A stretch of DNA of 64,000 nucleotides from Bimastos eiseni (taxonomy: Eukaryota; Annelida; Clitellata; Crassiclitellata; Lumbricidae): NCBI GenBank assembly GCA_959347315.1, contig OY365806.1, positions 49,768,342-49,832,341 of the forward strand. The letters run 5' to 3'. The translations under genes and the position numbers were made by a program. The notes under the pieces are model-generated. The model searched no databases, had not been told where the DNA came from, and was given only the letters and a program-made list of their open reading frames with translations. Shown here piece by piece: positions 23,161-33,398 of the stretch. How positions within the stretch are numbered: the first letter of the stretch is position 1; each line of letters begins with the position of its first letter.

Positions 23161-24057
23161 TCTTAAATCCTACGCCAGACCGGGTAGGTCTTACCCAGCG
23201 GACACTCAAGAAAAATACGAGGGAAACCTCGGACTCGGACTTCCGAGGGTACCAGAGAAAGACGGGAAGGATCCCAAGGTTTCCCCAGGGGATTCGCCGA
23301 TACGGTGAAGTGAGGTGAATCGGAGGTTTGCCACAGTATCATCATTGCTCGGCTTCTATTTTTTGAAGGCAAGTATCCTTTTGTACTACTTAGTGGGTCT
23401 TGCGACCCTTCTGGGCTCCCCATTTGCTAGCGGCTGATTATAATGTTATGACGTGAACCTACATTATACTCTTGTATAATGATGGGGCAAATAAAAAAAT
23501 GTTATTTAAATTTTAGCTGTTAAATGTGAAGGCATTGTATACGTTAATCAGGACAATGGCAACCCCACTCAGCATAAATATATTTTGCTTTGTTGCTGTT
23601 CAGATACCAGAGGGTGTTCGTTTACCCCATGGGTGTCTTAGACTACCATATTCTAATGTAAATTGTCTATCCCTATGTACGCTTTCGTTTTTCTGCTGCG
23701 GATAGAACTTTTTATGTGGGATAGTAGATCTATCATCATTGCCCGGCTTATTTCCTGTGAGGGAAAGTATCCTGTTGCACTAAATTTGTGCTGTTAAAAA
23801 ATTTATATGAATGCATCTCTACACATGAATCTGGTCAACGGTAACCTCACTCAGATTTGACATATTTTGCACTGCTGCCGTTCATATAGGCCCAATTTTT
23901 TATTTAATTAGTTTTCACTTTATTGCAACCCTGTCGATGGTAAAATGTTTTAGACCTATCTTTGTCTATTTCCATTGCAACTATATGTAAATGGATAGAA
24001 CTTCATTTCTAGGGCGAACCTGTGTGATACCGATTCTGAATTAAGTCGTCTTACATC
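23161..24057. other. Non-coding, LINE 3'-UTR-like relics
   Basis: Two similar blocks, TATCATCATTGCTCGGCTT near 23337 and ATCATCATTGCCCGGCTT near 23734, each lead to AAGTATCCT and a T-rich part. The first continues to GGGTCTTGCGACCC, CTCCCCATTTG and CAAATAAAAA (about 23390-23495), which resembles a CR1/L2 3' end. No coding exon was recognised. Confidence 0.45.
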
Positions 24058-24291
24058 TCATTTCGATTTGGTCTGAAAAGCGTTAACACCCTCAGCGTGA
24101 AATTTCAGCTGCTCCTTCATTCTCTTAATATCGGGAAGTTGAAGAAGTAGATTATTAGACTGATGGTGCTTTTTGTAATCGACAATGACATATGCAGTGC
24201 TATCGGGATGGGTACATTTTTCCTCTTTTGCTCGATTCTTTTTATTTGTTAAATGCTCTACCCGTAAGTATTTACATAATAAGGAAATTAT
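24058..24291 (-). CDS. Unrecognised 77-codon open frame without an ATG start
   Basis: On the minus strand the frame is open from just after a TGA at 24292-24294 to a TGA at 24058-24060. It has normal protein-like composition, with segments such as YLRVEHLTNKKNRAKEEK, STAYVIVDYKKHHQ and LPDIKRMKEQLKFHAEGVN. It has no early Met, so it would be an internal or last exon, or a fragment of a transposase-like protein. I do not recognise the family. There is no partner exon nearby on the same strand. Confidence 0.35.
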   Translation of the reverse strand: MISLLCKYLRVEHLTNKKNRAKEEKCTHPDSTAYVIVDYKKHHQSNNLLLQLPDIKRMKEQLKFHAEGVNAFQTKSK

Positions 24292-25244
24292 TCAACTTTC
24301 CTGGGTCATCCGATGACAGATTTCCAACGAAACTCTTTGTCTTCATTAATCGCCTGTGAGTAGTAGCTGGTTCCCGCATCTTTGCTTTGTGAGCGCTGTA
24401 GCAACGTTGAGTTTACGCTTAGGAACAACTCAGCTTCTCAGCGGACATTTCTGTTCGCGCGAGCGGTCGTCTTCTCCTCAATCAGCGACACGTCACAAAG
24501 GGATGTCGAACTACAGTAACGTAAGAAAGCATGGTCGCTATTGCAATTGTAAATTTGTGATCACAGATTTATATAGCGCCTCTCCAAGAAAGACTAATAA
24601 AAATTGAATAAGTGAAAAGCTTCGTGGAGTCTAATATCGTGACCTATATGCTAGGTAATCTATTCCTGGTAGTTGCATCGACCCCAGCGAAGCATCTGTG
24701 CTGAACATGGAGGTTCCGGTAGAGATAAGAACCAGATGTGTAGCAGAGAGAATAAATCTACGACGAAGAATCGATGAGGCCGAGACATACAACGCTCTAA
24801 CCGTTACGTAACCAAACTAAGGCAATGATATTGCATGATAACACAAGGCAAGGCAGGGAATAAGGAGGCAATTTAAAATAATATCAGGAATTTAAATGGT
24901 ATCGTAATTGACAGTCAACCGAGAGGTTTCATATCTTCGTCTTGATATAAATCTGATTCCTGATTTCTGCTACATCTGCACCCGTTGCCGTAGCCAAAAT
25001 GAGTAGAGTGACCTACACTAATGTCGGTGGGATGATCCTATGCCGAGGCTACGAAAATAAGGCCGCCGTCACTTCCTTACCATAGCTGCCTCAGGACTAT
25101 CCTAAGGGATTACTCTACAACTTGCCATTAATCAATGGCATGCATGTACATGCGAATTCGCCACAAAAATATATATTATTGCCTGAAATTATCAAAGCAT
25201 CAAACGGTTCAAAGCATCAAACGGTTCCTGTCAGTGCTTCCCCC
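24292..25244. other. Non-coding, no gene seen
   Basis: Contains one TATATAGCGC relic at 24570-24579 (the LINE 3'-hairpin motif) and otherwise unremarkable sequence. A 17-bp direct repeat (CATCAAACGGTTC) lies at about 25198-25227. Confidence 0.5.
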
Positions 25245-25330
25245 GTCAATTGATCCCCGTCAGTTGATCCCCCGTCAGTTGATCTTCAGTCAATTGATCC
25301 CCTAGTCAATTGATCCCTTCGTCAATTGAA
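25245..25330 (+). repeat. Minisatellite of GTCAATTGATCCC units
   Basis: Six copies of a 14-16 bp unit, GTCA(A/G)TTGATCCC, lie head to tail. Each holds the palindrome CAATTG or its CAGTTG variant. The spacing varies by one or two bases. Confidence 0.85.
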
Positions 25331-25530
25331 CCTAGCCCAATTGTTGCAACATTCAGGTTCAACTTGCAACCTTCTCCATTTATTAAAAGAACGATGTAAA
25401 ATAGTACGAAATGTTAAAAATATGATAAAAATAAAAGAGCGTAGAGGGCATAAATGAGAGTCATTATACGATTAGTGCTGTTCATCAGCATTCCTAAGTA
25501 TAAGCGTCTATGCATGGGATAAATGAGATA

Positions 25531-25575
25531 TATATAAATGAGATATATAAATGAGATATATATATATATATATAA
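25531..25575. repeat. GAGATATATAAAT / (TA)n repeat
   Basis: Three AAATGAGATATATA units run into a (TA)n tract. Confidence 0.8.
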
Positions 25576-26321
25576 TTCTGAGATATACAAGAATCTTCGA
25601 ACGGTCGTAAGTAACAATAGACTAAGATAAGAATCATTACATAAAATAACGTATTGAAAGCCAAGGTGAGATGGTCAAAAATCAGGTCAGATATAATGAG
25701 GTAATTGAAAATAAGATTAAATAAGTAAGCCATGGTGAGCTAAGGTGAAATAATGTAAGGTAATTATAAGGTGCAACTATGGAGAAAGTGATGTATTGTA
25801 AAGCATTGTAAAGTAAATCATGGTGACCTATTAGACGTTTCTTACGTCTTCTGTGTCGCTCGATGACAGATCTTCAGCAACAATTAAGCGATCGAATCAG
25901 TTTATCAGAGGACAACCATTGTTTATTCGGCGGTTGGTCCGAAGCCGCTTGTTCAATGAGCTGCCAGACTCAGATGGCGGATGGAACGACAAAGAAATGT
26001 TATATCGCAATCAATTATTCATATAGCGCTCCTTTCAGACAGACGCTTCATCAGCGATGACATACAGACGGAAAGTGACGATCGAACGAAATGAATATGA
26101 ATCGCTTAACGGAATAGAAGTATAGAGAAAGAACAGGAGACTAAATGTTGCAAGATGCAATAGGTTGGTCTAACCTATTGGAAAAGTTGGATAGATCATT
26201 TCGATGCTTCGATGTGGAAGGGCTGCTCGGAGCAACAAACAGATCGTCGTTTGAGAACCTGCGACCAACGATGGATGTGATCGAAACATTCAATTCACTA
26301 AGAAATTATTCAAGTTCATTG
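25576..26321. other. Non-coding, no gene seen
   Basis: AT-rich sequence with several AAGGTGA/GGTGA words and one CATATAGCGCTCC relic near 26020, with a CATCAGCGATG partner. This is the short LINE 3'-end hairpin also seen elsewhere. Short open frames here look random. Confidence 0.5.
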
Positions 26322-26636
26322 CTGTCTGACGCCCTGTTACTGCCGTCTGATTCACAATTGTATAATTGCTGACTAATGCCCTGTATCTGCCGTCTGTTTC
26401 ACAATTGTTTAATTGCCGACTGATGCCCTGTTTCTGCCGTCTCTTTGTCCATTGTTTAATTGATGACTGATGACTTGTTTCTACTGTCTCCTTGGCCTAT
26501 GTTTAATTGCTGTCCGATGCATTGTTTCTGTATCCCATTGACCATTGTTTAATTGCTGACTGATGTCCTATTTGTCCATTGTTTAATTGCTGACTGATGC
26601 CCTGTTTCTGCCGTCTCTTTGTCCATTGTTTAATTT
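26322..26636 (+). repeat. 47-bp minisatellite, about seven copies
   Basis: The unit begins CTGACTGATGCCCTGTTTCT and ends with CATTGTTTAATTG. Starts at 26322, 26369 and 26416 give an exact 47-bp period; later copies carry small deletions, one of them of about 13 bp. Confidence 0.85.
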
Positions 26637-27232
26637 CCTTCGCCCTCCCAAACGCAAAATTCGTATCTCTATTGGACGACATATCACCTGCTGAAACTAT
26701 TACTAAACCTGGTTGGTCAGATCTTGGTGTCCCTAGCGTAACGTCATATCCTTAGAGGTGTACAGTTAATGTTTGACTAGCGACTGTTATGGCTGGTCCT
26801 TGTTAGTGTCATAGACGGGCAATAGGTTCTAGGGATTGAATTACATTATTATAGTTACACTGCCTAATAGGATACGCCATTCGTATCGGAATTGTCCCCT
26901 ATTCATGATCCGTGTCAATAAGCCGGTGCAGACCAGATCTTCAGCTGGTCCATGAATTTCTTGTCCGTGGGTCGCAGAGATGGGAGGAGCAGGCGACTCT
27001 AACGTCTGCCTCGAGGTGTCGGGTTTCGTTGCTTGACACTTCGTTGATCTTTTCATACTGCTCGCCGTCTATATTGAGGTCGTCTGTCTCCGGCAAAACC
27101 CATTGTTGTCTCCCCTCTCAGGTTTCAGGTAGACAGTTTAATTCATAGTTCTTCCACGCCTCTGCGGCCGGTCAATGACTTTTATATAGCGCCATCGTCC
27201 AGAGTTTCGCGCGTGACAATTATTTTAAATAC
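26637..27232. other. Non-coding, no gene seen
   Basis: Mixed sequence with one TATATAGCGCC relic at 27183-27193. Nothing else recognised. Confidence 0.5.
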
Positions 27233-27262
27233 TATTATTATTATTATTATTATTATTATTAT
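27233..27262. repeat. (ATT)n at the 3' end of LINE copy 3
   Basis: Ten ATT units abut ATGTCACATATGG, the complement of the 3' terminus of the RPDG-type LINE. Confidence 0.9.
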
Positions 27263-28076
27263 GTCACATATGGTATTATTCATCATTGGTATTATTCATC
27301 ATTGGCATTGCCAAAGGATCTGTCTTCAGGCCATCTGGGTCACCGCTTGTCAGTGGATTGTAATCTTGACATAGTGCCCTGAAAAGCCACCGCATTGAAA
27401 CGTTGGATCAATGCCGACAAGTTCTGGAAGAGGAAGCTTGTCTCTCGGGTGTCACCGGTAGTTGTCGAAAGTCGGCGTCCAGTCTCAGACAAAAAGGCGA
27501 GGCCCTCACTATTGAGGGGGCCGAAGGTTTCTATAACGATTGAAACTAAAGTGTATTTCTTCTCCAGCTCAGAATATTTTGTGTGTTTCCTTGTGGCTGC
27601 TATCTCTAAATCGCTCCTCCGGCTGTGGCAGCTGTCTCGGGGATATAAGAAGCGGCCACTGTGTCCACCACCGTCGCGTCTCAAAGTAAGGTCCGCCCCC
27701 ACTCCACGGTGTCAGGGTCTGCCCATCCGGTCTCTTTCCATCTAATCTAGAAAAACCTGACGGTTCTTTGACCGCTGGAATACCGGCTCTGTTGAGGCTG
27801 CGAAGGATACGGTCGTTTATATTACAGTGTCTTGCTTGACGGCTAAAACCCGAAGAACAGGACAGGCCATGTGAGCCTCTGGCAGAGACGAAGGCGCCGC
27901 ATGCGCAGATGTGCGGCTCGCAGATGGCCACCGCTAATCGTAGGCCGATCGCCACTCTTACGGTATCATCCTCCAGTCTGAGATCGCGAGAAACGAGCGG
28001 GAGAGCGTATAGCCAGTCCGAGGCGTGCGGTGACTGCAAGGCCCTTAGTCTCGCCTGGTCGTAGGGATCCTGTAGC
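27263..28076 (-). mobile_element. RLE-type (HERO-like) LINE copy 3, 5'-truncated
   Basis: The minus strand is closely similar to copy 1 from its 4620 region to the 3' end. It reads LYALPLVSRDLRLEDD, the Cys segment HICACGAFVSARGSHGLSC, and IPAVKEPSGFSRLDGKRPDG (about 27790-27730), the restriction-like endonuclease signature. After a frame change it continues with KHTKYSELEKKY and PLNSEGLAFLSETGRR, down to about 27340. The 3' terminus is CCATATGTGACAT plus (TAA)n. It is truncated at GGCTACAGGATCC on the 5' side, directly against another ATT tract, so it sits inside a microsatellite. Confidence 0.8.

Positions 28077-28142
<66 letters not shown>
28077..28142. repeat. (ATT)n on the 5' side of LINE copy 3
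   Basis: About 21 ATT units directly adjoin the truncated 5' end of copy 3. Confidence 0.92.
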
Positions 28143-28144
<2 letters not shown>

Positions 28145-28277
28145 CTTAAAACGATTCAAATGACGCCAGAATTAACTCAACTCAAAATTAGTCCTTCCAT
28201 TGACATAATTAATATGCCCGTTATTTTAAGAATAATCCTCGAGCAACTTGAACACCTTTATTACTGTTCAAATGTAA

Positions 28278-28280
<3 letters not shown>

Positions 28281-28322
<42 letters not shown>
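28281..28322. repeat. (ATT)n at the 3' end of LINE copy 4
   Basis: About 14 ATT units between the left target-site copy and the LINE terminus. Confidence 0.92.
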
Positions 28323-28324
<2 letters not shown>

Positions 28325-28618
28325 GTCACATATAGTGTTATTCATCATTGGCATTGCCAACGGATCTGTCATCAGGCTACCTGGGTCGCCGCTTGTCAGT
28401 GGATTGTAATCTTGACATAGTGCCCTGAAAAGCCACCGCATTGAAACGTTGGATCAATGCCGACAAATTCTGGAAAAGGAAGTTTGTCTCTCGGGTGTCA
28501 CCGGTAGTTGTCGAAAGTCGGCGTCCAGTCTCAGACAGAAAGGCGAGGCCCTCACTATTGAGGGGACCGAAGGTTTCTATAGCGATTGGAACAAAAGTGT
28601 ATTTCTTCTCTAGCTCAG
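28323..28618 (-). mobile_element. RLE-type (HERO-like) LINE copy 4 with target-site duplication
   Basis: About 296 bp match the last part of copy 3, in the same orientation and with the same 3' terminus (ATATGTGACAT on the minus strand). The 9-bp word ATGTAAATT occurs at 28272-28280 and again at 28619-28627, directly flanking the insertion with its tail, so it is a target-site duplication. The right-hand copy is followed by GTT(ATT)n, so the target was itself next to an ATT microsatellite. Confidence 0.82.
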
Positions 28619-28628
28619 ATGTAAATTG

Positions 28629-28673
28629 TTATTATTATTATTATTATTTTTATTATTATTATTATTATTATTA
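28629..28673. repeat. (ATT)n on the 5' side of LINE copy 4
   Basis: TTATTATT units with one TTTT interruption, the presumed pre-existing microsatellite of the target. Confidence 0.9.
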
Positions 28674-29420
28674 TTCATGCATGGAAAATGCAGAATGCGT
28701 TGAGCTGGTGCAGCAGTCCGAAGATTATATTCCTCTCCAAAGCATCCGTTGTGGCGCATGAACGCGGTTTTTTCCTTAAGAATGCGACGAAGCTAAAAAT
28801 TATATAATCTTCACGTTTATTACATAATTATGGACTCTTGATAAAAACTACGACGTCTTTAAATGTCTGATAAAAATAAATAGCTTCGGCCTTGTGAATT
28901 GCTCGTTTGCAATCGAATAATGTTTCCCACATGCCCACAACGAATTTCATTGCCTCTTATGGTCCAATAGACACGCAATCAATCTCGATCATATGTACGT
29001 TCGACAATCAGACTTTTGACATACTTTGAGACTTACTGGTTAACTTGTTCGTATCTTTTCTTGCTAGACATCCCGAGTTTCATCAGATTTGATAGATTTG
29101 CAGTCTAAATACAAGTCTCAAATGTTACAGTGTGTGGAACTGTGGATGGTTAGAGGAAATTAAAATGCACATTAATTCTGGAGCATTGACTTTAGGGTCC
29201 ACTTTCTGATACGTGACAGTCTGACAGTTCTCTGCAATCTGATGGTCCATAATCGTGGATCTCTGCACTCTGTAGCACATGGTTTTCAGGTTCATCTTCC
29301 GCAATTTACTAAAGTCACATTTACGTAGCTACTTGATTTCTCATGTCTCTTTGTAAATCTAGTAGGCCTACAGCCATTATTTCATTTACTTAATGATTGT
29401 ACAGTGTGCTATTTAGTAAG
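28674..29420. other. Upstream of the P450 exons, no exon recognised
   Basis: I looked here for the missing earlier P450 exons (helix C WxxxR, helix E-H) and found none. AT-rich non-coding sequence. Confidence 0.5.
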
Positions 29421-31955
29421 AGGAAACGATTAGCTTTCCTTGATCTCCTTCTGGAGATGGCTCGTGGTACCGATTCGTGGACAAATGAGGATTTGCGAGA
29501 GGAAGTCGACACCTCTATGTTCGAGGCAAGCGCGCCATTCTGAATTCCTATGTTGATTTTTTTGGTTTTTGCGGCTCCTCATTTGTCAACATCAAAAGGC
29601 TATAGCAAATAAAGAAATATTAATTCAATTATTTATTTATTAAATGGTAGTTGCTTTTTTCTTATATAAGAGGTCGCTGTGATAATCGTTGTCGTGGTAA
29701 TTGTGGTAAAGGTGGATGCTTTTTCGGATGCAGCGGAGGCTGTGGAAGTAGTACTGGTAGAAGTTATGATAATAGGGGTGGTGGTGATAGTGCGTTGCCT
29801 TAATATTTCTCACCTTATCTTACACTGAGTTATAATATTTTACAATGTCTTAATTTACTTTGCCAGGGTCATGACACAACGGTTACTGCCCTCAATTGGG
29901 CCATACACCTGATTGGTGCCAATCCGGACGTTCAGGTGTAACTTCAAATGGAACTCGATAAAATATTCGGTCAGCATTCTAGTTTTATCTGACCTCATCG
30001 AATGTAGTTTAATAGTCAGCTAATTTAAATCTTTAATTATCTGTGTGGCAAATATAAATATTAATTATTAATCAAATGAACAATATACCGACTGGTCTGT
30101 TTATTAATCTCAGGATTTCCTTTATTGATTCATCTGTTGATTGCTTCATGAATTCATGTAGCGCTCGTGCATAAACTGGTGCCCTGCGCAAAGTTTGGGG
30201 TTTATAATAACGATAATGACAAAGTGAAGGATGATTTGATCTTGCGTCAGTTGAATGCTTAATAAACTTGTGATATTTTCAACGACTCATTGATGATCTG
30301 TTGATCGATTGATCGATTGGTCGGTTGTTTGAACGATTAATTGGTGTGCTAAGTAATAATATTAGCTGACTGGTTTACTAATCAATCTGTTGTTCGATTT
30401 GATTACTGATTGATCAGGTGATTCGATTCGTCCAGTAACAATGGATGACATCCGAGAACTCAAATACATGGAGTGTGTCATAAAGGAGTCTCTGCGTCTC
30501 TTTCCATCCGTTCCTCTCTTTGCTCGACACGTCACTGAGTCCTGCGATATCAGTTTGTAGTCGTCGTCGTCACAATCAACATCATCATCATCATCGTCAT
30601 CATTACAACAACAATATCATAGTCGACTGAAACGTGAAAAAACTATTTTCGACTTGTATTTCCGGCCTATGCTATGTGTATATCTAATGGTCCTATTCTC
30701 TATAAATAAAAGCATAAAAACGCAATTGACAAAATAAGTAAATAAACAAGAAAATGAATATTATACGAAGAATTAGTTAAATAAACTGAAAATTAATCAG
30801 TTTACCTTTGCATACGTCAACGAACTAGAGCAGTAGGCCTATAGCAGAGGACATTACTTCACAGGTGGTTACAATGTGCCAGAGGGAGCGACGGCAGCTA
30901 TTATAACGTACATCATCCACATGGATCTCAAGCACTTTCCAGATCCAGAACGATTTGATCCAGATCGCTGGCTTCCAGAGAATTCTGTTGATCGACATCC
31001 ATTCGCCTTCATTCCATTCTCCGCTGGACTACGCAACTGCATCGGTATCCATTGTGCTTCACCGTTTACATAGCATCTTTTCCGTAGGGTGAATGACATT
31101 GATTGATTACATGTAGCTGATATTGTCATTTCAATTGCAAGTTTGCAATTGCAGATGTAACAAGAACTACCACTATAATATTCATCGTAATTGTTATTTT
31201 AATTGTTTCGTTATTTAATGTTGTCGTTGATTGTTATTTTGAGATTGCCTTTCCAATATTAGAATCATGTCCCAGTCAATCGTTTCGGAAGAGGTAGTTT
31301 GAACCCAGGCCCTAAGCGTCACTGGAAAGGTGTTCAACCAATCGCGTGCGCAATCACGTGCTTTTCCTGATTTGTTCATCCTTCATTGTCAATGGGAAGA
31401 TGAAATGGCGACAAAGAGGACTGGCCAACCGTCCTTGTATCCCGTGACTAAGAAAATGAAATCGCTGACACTTAATATTCATGGCTACCATGGAATTATA
31501 TATATATAATAATATATATACATATAATGTTATTATATGTACGGTGCAGTTTAGGAAATTTTCGGCAGCGCTACATATAATTTAATTCGAAATAAGCGAT
31601 ATTATGTTTACATATTAATTGAATACGTAAAAATTGTCAACTATCAATACGCCCAGAAGACTACGTATAAGTATCAACATTACTGGAATGACTATCCAAT
31701 CACTAGGGCTTCTTTACTATAAAGCAAATGTACACTAAAATAAAGAAATATAAGATTAACAAGAAATTATGATGTGTTGATGTGTTAGGCCAAAAGTTCG
31801 CGATGATAGAGGAGAAAGTTCTGCTGACCTACATCTTCAGAAAGTTCATGGTCACGTCGTTGCAGACGAGGAAAGAGCTGAGACCTTGCGGGGAATTGAT
31901 TCTGCGTTCTGAGGAAGGGATCTTCGTCTCTATGGAGGCAGGAGCAGCTAATTAA
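29421..31955 (+). pseudogene. CYP4V-like cytochrome P450, 3' five exons only, with an in-frame stop
   Basis: Five exons join in phase: about 29421-29525 (ending EEVDTSMFE), 29867-29969 (I-helix GHDTT; ends KIFG), 30418-30552 (K-helix ESLR in [18 protein letters not shown]), 30865-31044 (heme-binding FSAGLRNCIG) and 31789-31955 (QKFAMIEEKV to TAA). The order and spacing match the C-terminal half of CYP4V/CYP4 proteins, which are microsomal heme-thiolate fatty-acid hydroxylases. The heme Cys and the ExxR and GxDTT residues are intact. Two oddities stand out: an in-frame TAA at 29939-29941 in the I-helix exon, and a GC instead of GT donor after the first exon (29526-29527). No N-terminal exons were found in the 5 kb upstream, which is full of LINE insertions. 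It is probably a decaying gene. If the TAA is a sequencing error or is recoded, the gene could be functional with distant 5' exons. Confidence 0.82.
31500..31545. repeat. (TA)n / TATATGTA repeat in the last P450 intron
   Basis: TATATATATAATAATATATATACATATAATG, an A/T dinucleotide tract. Confidence 0.8.
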
Positions 31956-33222
31956 AGACCTAATTAGATATCGTAGCATTCGTTGAGCTCGTAGTTGACG
32001 ATTTGTGGTCGTGAAGAAGACTCACATGTAGGCGGAAGCAAGATGCATCCAGTGTAAATTGACAGTTAGGTCACATCCAAAAGGTCAGTCCTAATAATTA
32101 AGAGACAGAAAGCAGTCTAAGGGGATAGGTAAGGGTAAATAAAAAGGTTTTAAGCCGCGACCGAAAAGACGCTAAAGACACAGCGGCTCGAACGGTGTGG
32201 GGCAATGAATTCCTGAACTTTGGACTGGCAACAGAGAAAGCCCGCATACCAAGATTATTCCTAACACGAGGTATAGCAAGGGACAAGAAATCAGAAGACC
32301 TAGTCGAGTAATGATGACCCTGAGGGACAAGCAATGTACGTAGGCACCCCGGCTTGCTTTTTAGCATAGCTTTAACAAATTATTCGTCGACCATAGAAGC
32401 GTGCAATAAAATCTGACCTAAACAAAACAACTAATCAAATGAAGAACAATGACGGAAAATAAAAATACAATTAAAATTTATTAACCACTCTTAAATGTAC
32501 CAAAGTTTAATGATACAGTTGATAATTATAGAAGTGAGCCGTTCAAAATCTAATTAGTCCTCGCGGTCCTGTATGCAACCGGTCAACAAGCAAGGCATGC
32601 CTAGTTGCGATCGGTTCTTCTACCAGTGATGTGGTCTCGATGTTGACGGCTCGGATAATTAAGGCTATCGCCAATGTAACTTTCTGGTCTGAAATTCTTG
32701 AGCGCACTTTTGCATTGTTATCAGTTGATTGCACATTAAATTTTAGATGCGAATGATTAAATCAATGGCATCTAAATCATAGAGAGAAAAAATTTTGATC
32801 TCTCCACAGCAGTCTGGTTTCTGAAGGAATCACCCCACAGAGACCTTTTTTACTAATTGCTATTTAGGACAATTTACTCATTGCATGCAGGACTATATTT
32901 ACTCTTTATTTGCCCTAACAAAAAATAATCTTCTTACTATTCCCAGTCATGAATAACCTGGCGCTTTGTGCTCAGCTTTAGAATAGAGTTTTGCAAATTC
33001 TAAGTTTATGATTAATATTATTATGATCATGACTAACAACTTAAATTGATTAATGACGTAGCCTACATCTGCTAATCGTAAATAATAGCGATGAGGTGAA
33101 GACAGAACATTCCAGAACAATGCTTCAACGACATTTCAGTTTTGATGAATAATGTCTCTACTCTTGCGTCATTATTATAGTTTTGAAATAAAAACAACTT
33201 CAGAATGAATAACTTAATAAAA
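31956..33222. other. Intergenic, one LINE fragment
   Basis: Apart from the LINE fragment at 32.1-32.4 kb nothing was recognised. The sequence is AT-rich with no exon-like frames. Confidence 0.5.
32098..32367 (-). mobile_element. CR1-like LINE C-terminal fragment
   Basis: An uninterrupted minus-strand frame reads HYSTRSSDFLSLAIPRVRNN, then AFSVASPKFRNSLPHTVRAA and LASFRSRLKTFLFTLTYP. This matches the conserved end of CR1-like LINE ORF2 (RAFSVAGPxxWNSLPxxLR...SFKxxLKTxLF). The stop is at 32098-32100. The RT domain is absent. Confidence 0.8.
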
Positions 33223-33228
33223 TTTATT
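33223..33228 (-). terminator. Polyadenylation signal of the coiled-coil gene
   Basis: AATAAA on the minus strand about 170 nt beyond the stop codon at 33399-33401. It is the nearest canonical hexamer. Confidence 0.5.
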
Positions 33229-33398
33229 GAATTCTTAAATCTAGAAACTCAAAAGTGCAACTTCAATGCTTGGCTCGGGTCACCAGTTTATTCACGAGCG
33301 GTGAATAGGATAAGATAGCGGTGAATGGTTGTCCAAAGTAACTGAGCAAGAAGCAAGATCCGTTGTATAATAAGATCATTATTTTCAGTCTGAAAATC

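Noticed and set aside
23019..23318. 99-codon plus-strand frame after the gypsy element
   Set aside because: Spans the presumed 3' LTR and flank; polar composition without a recognisable domain.
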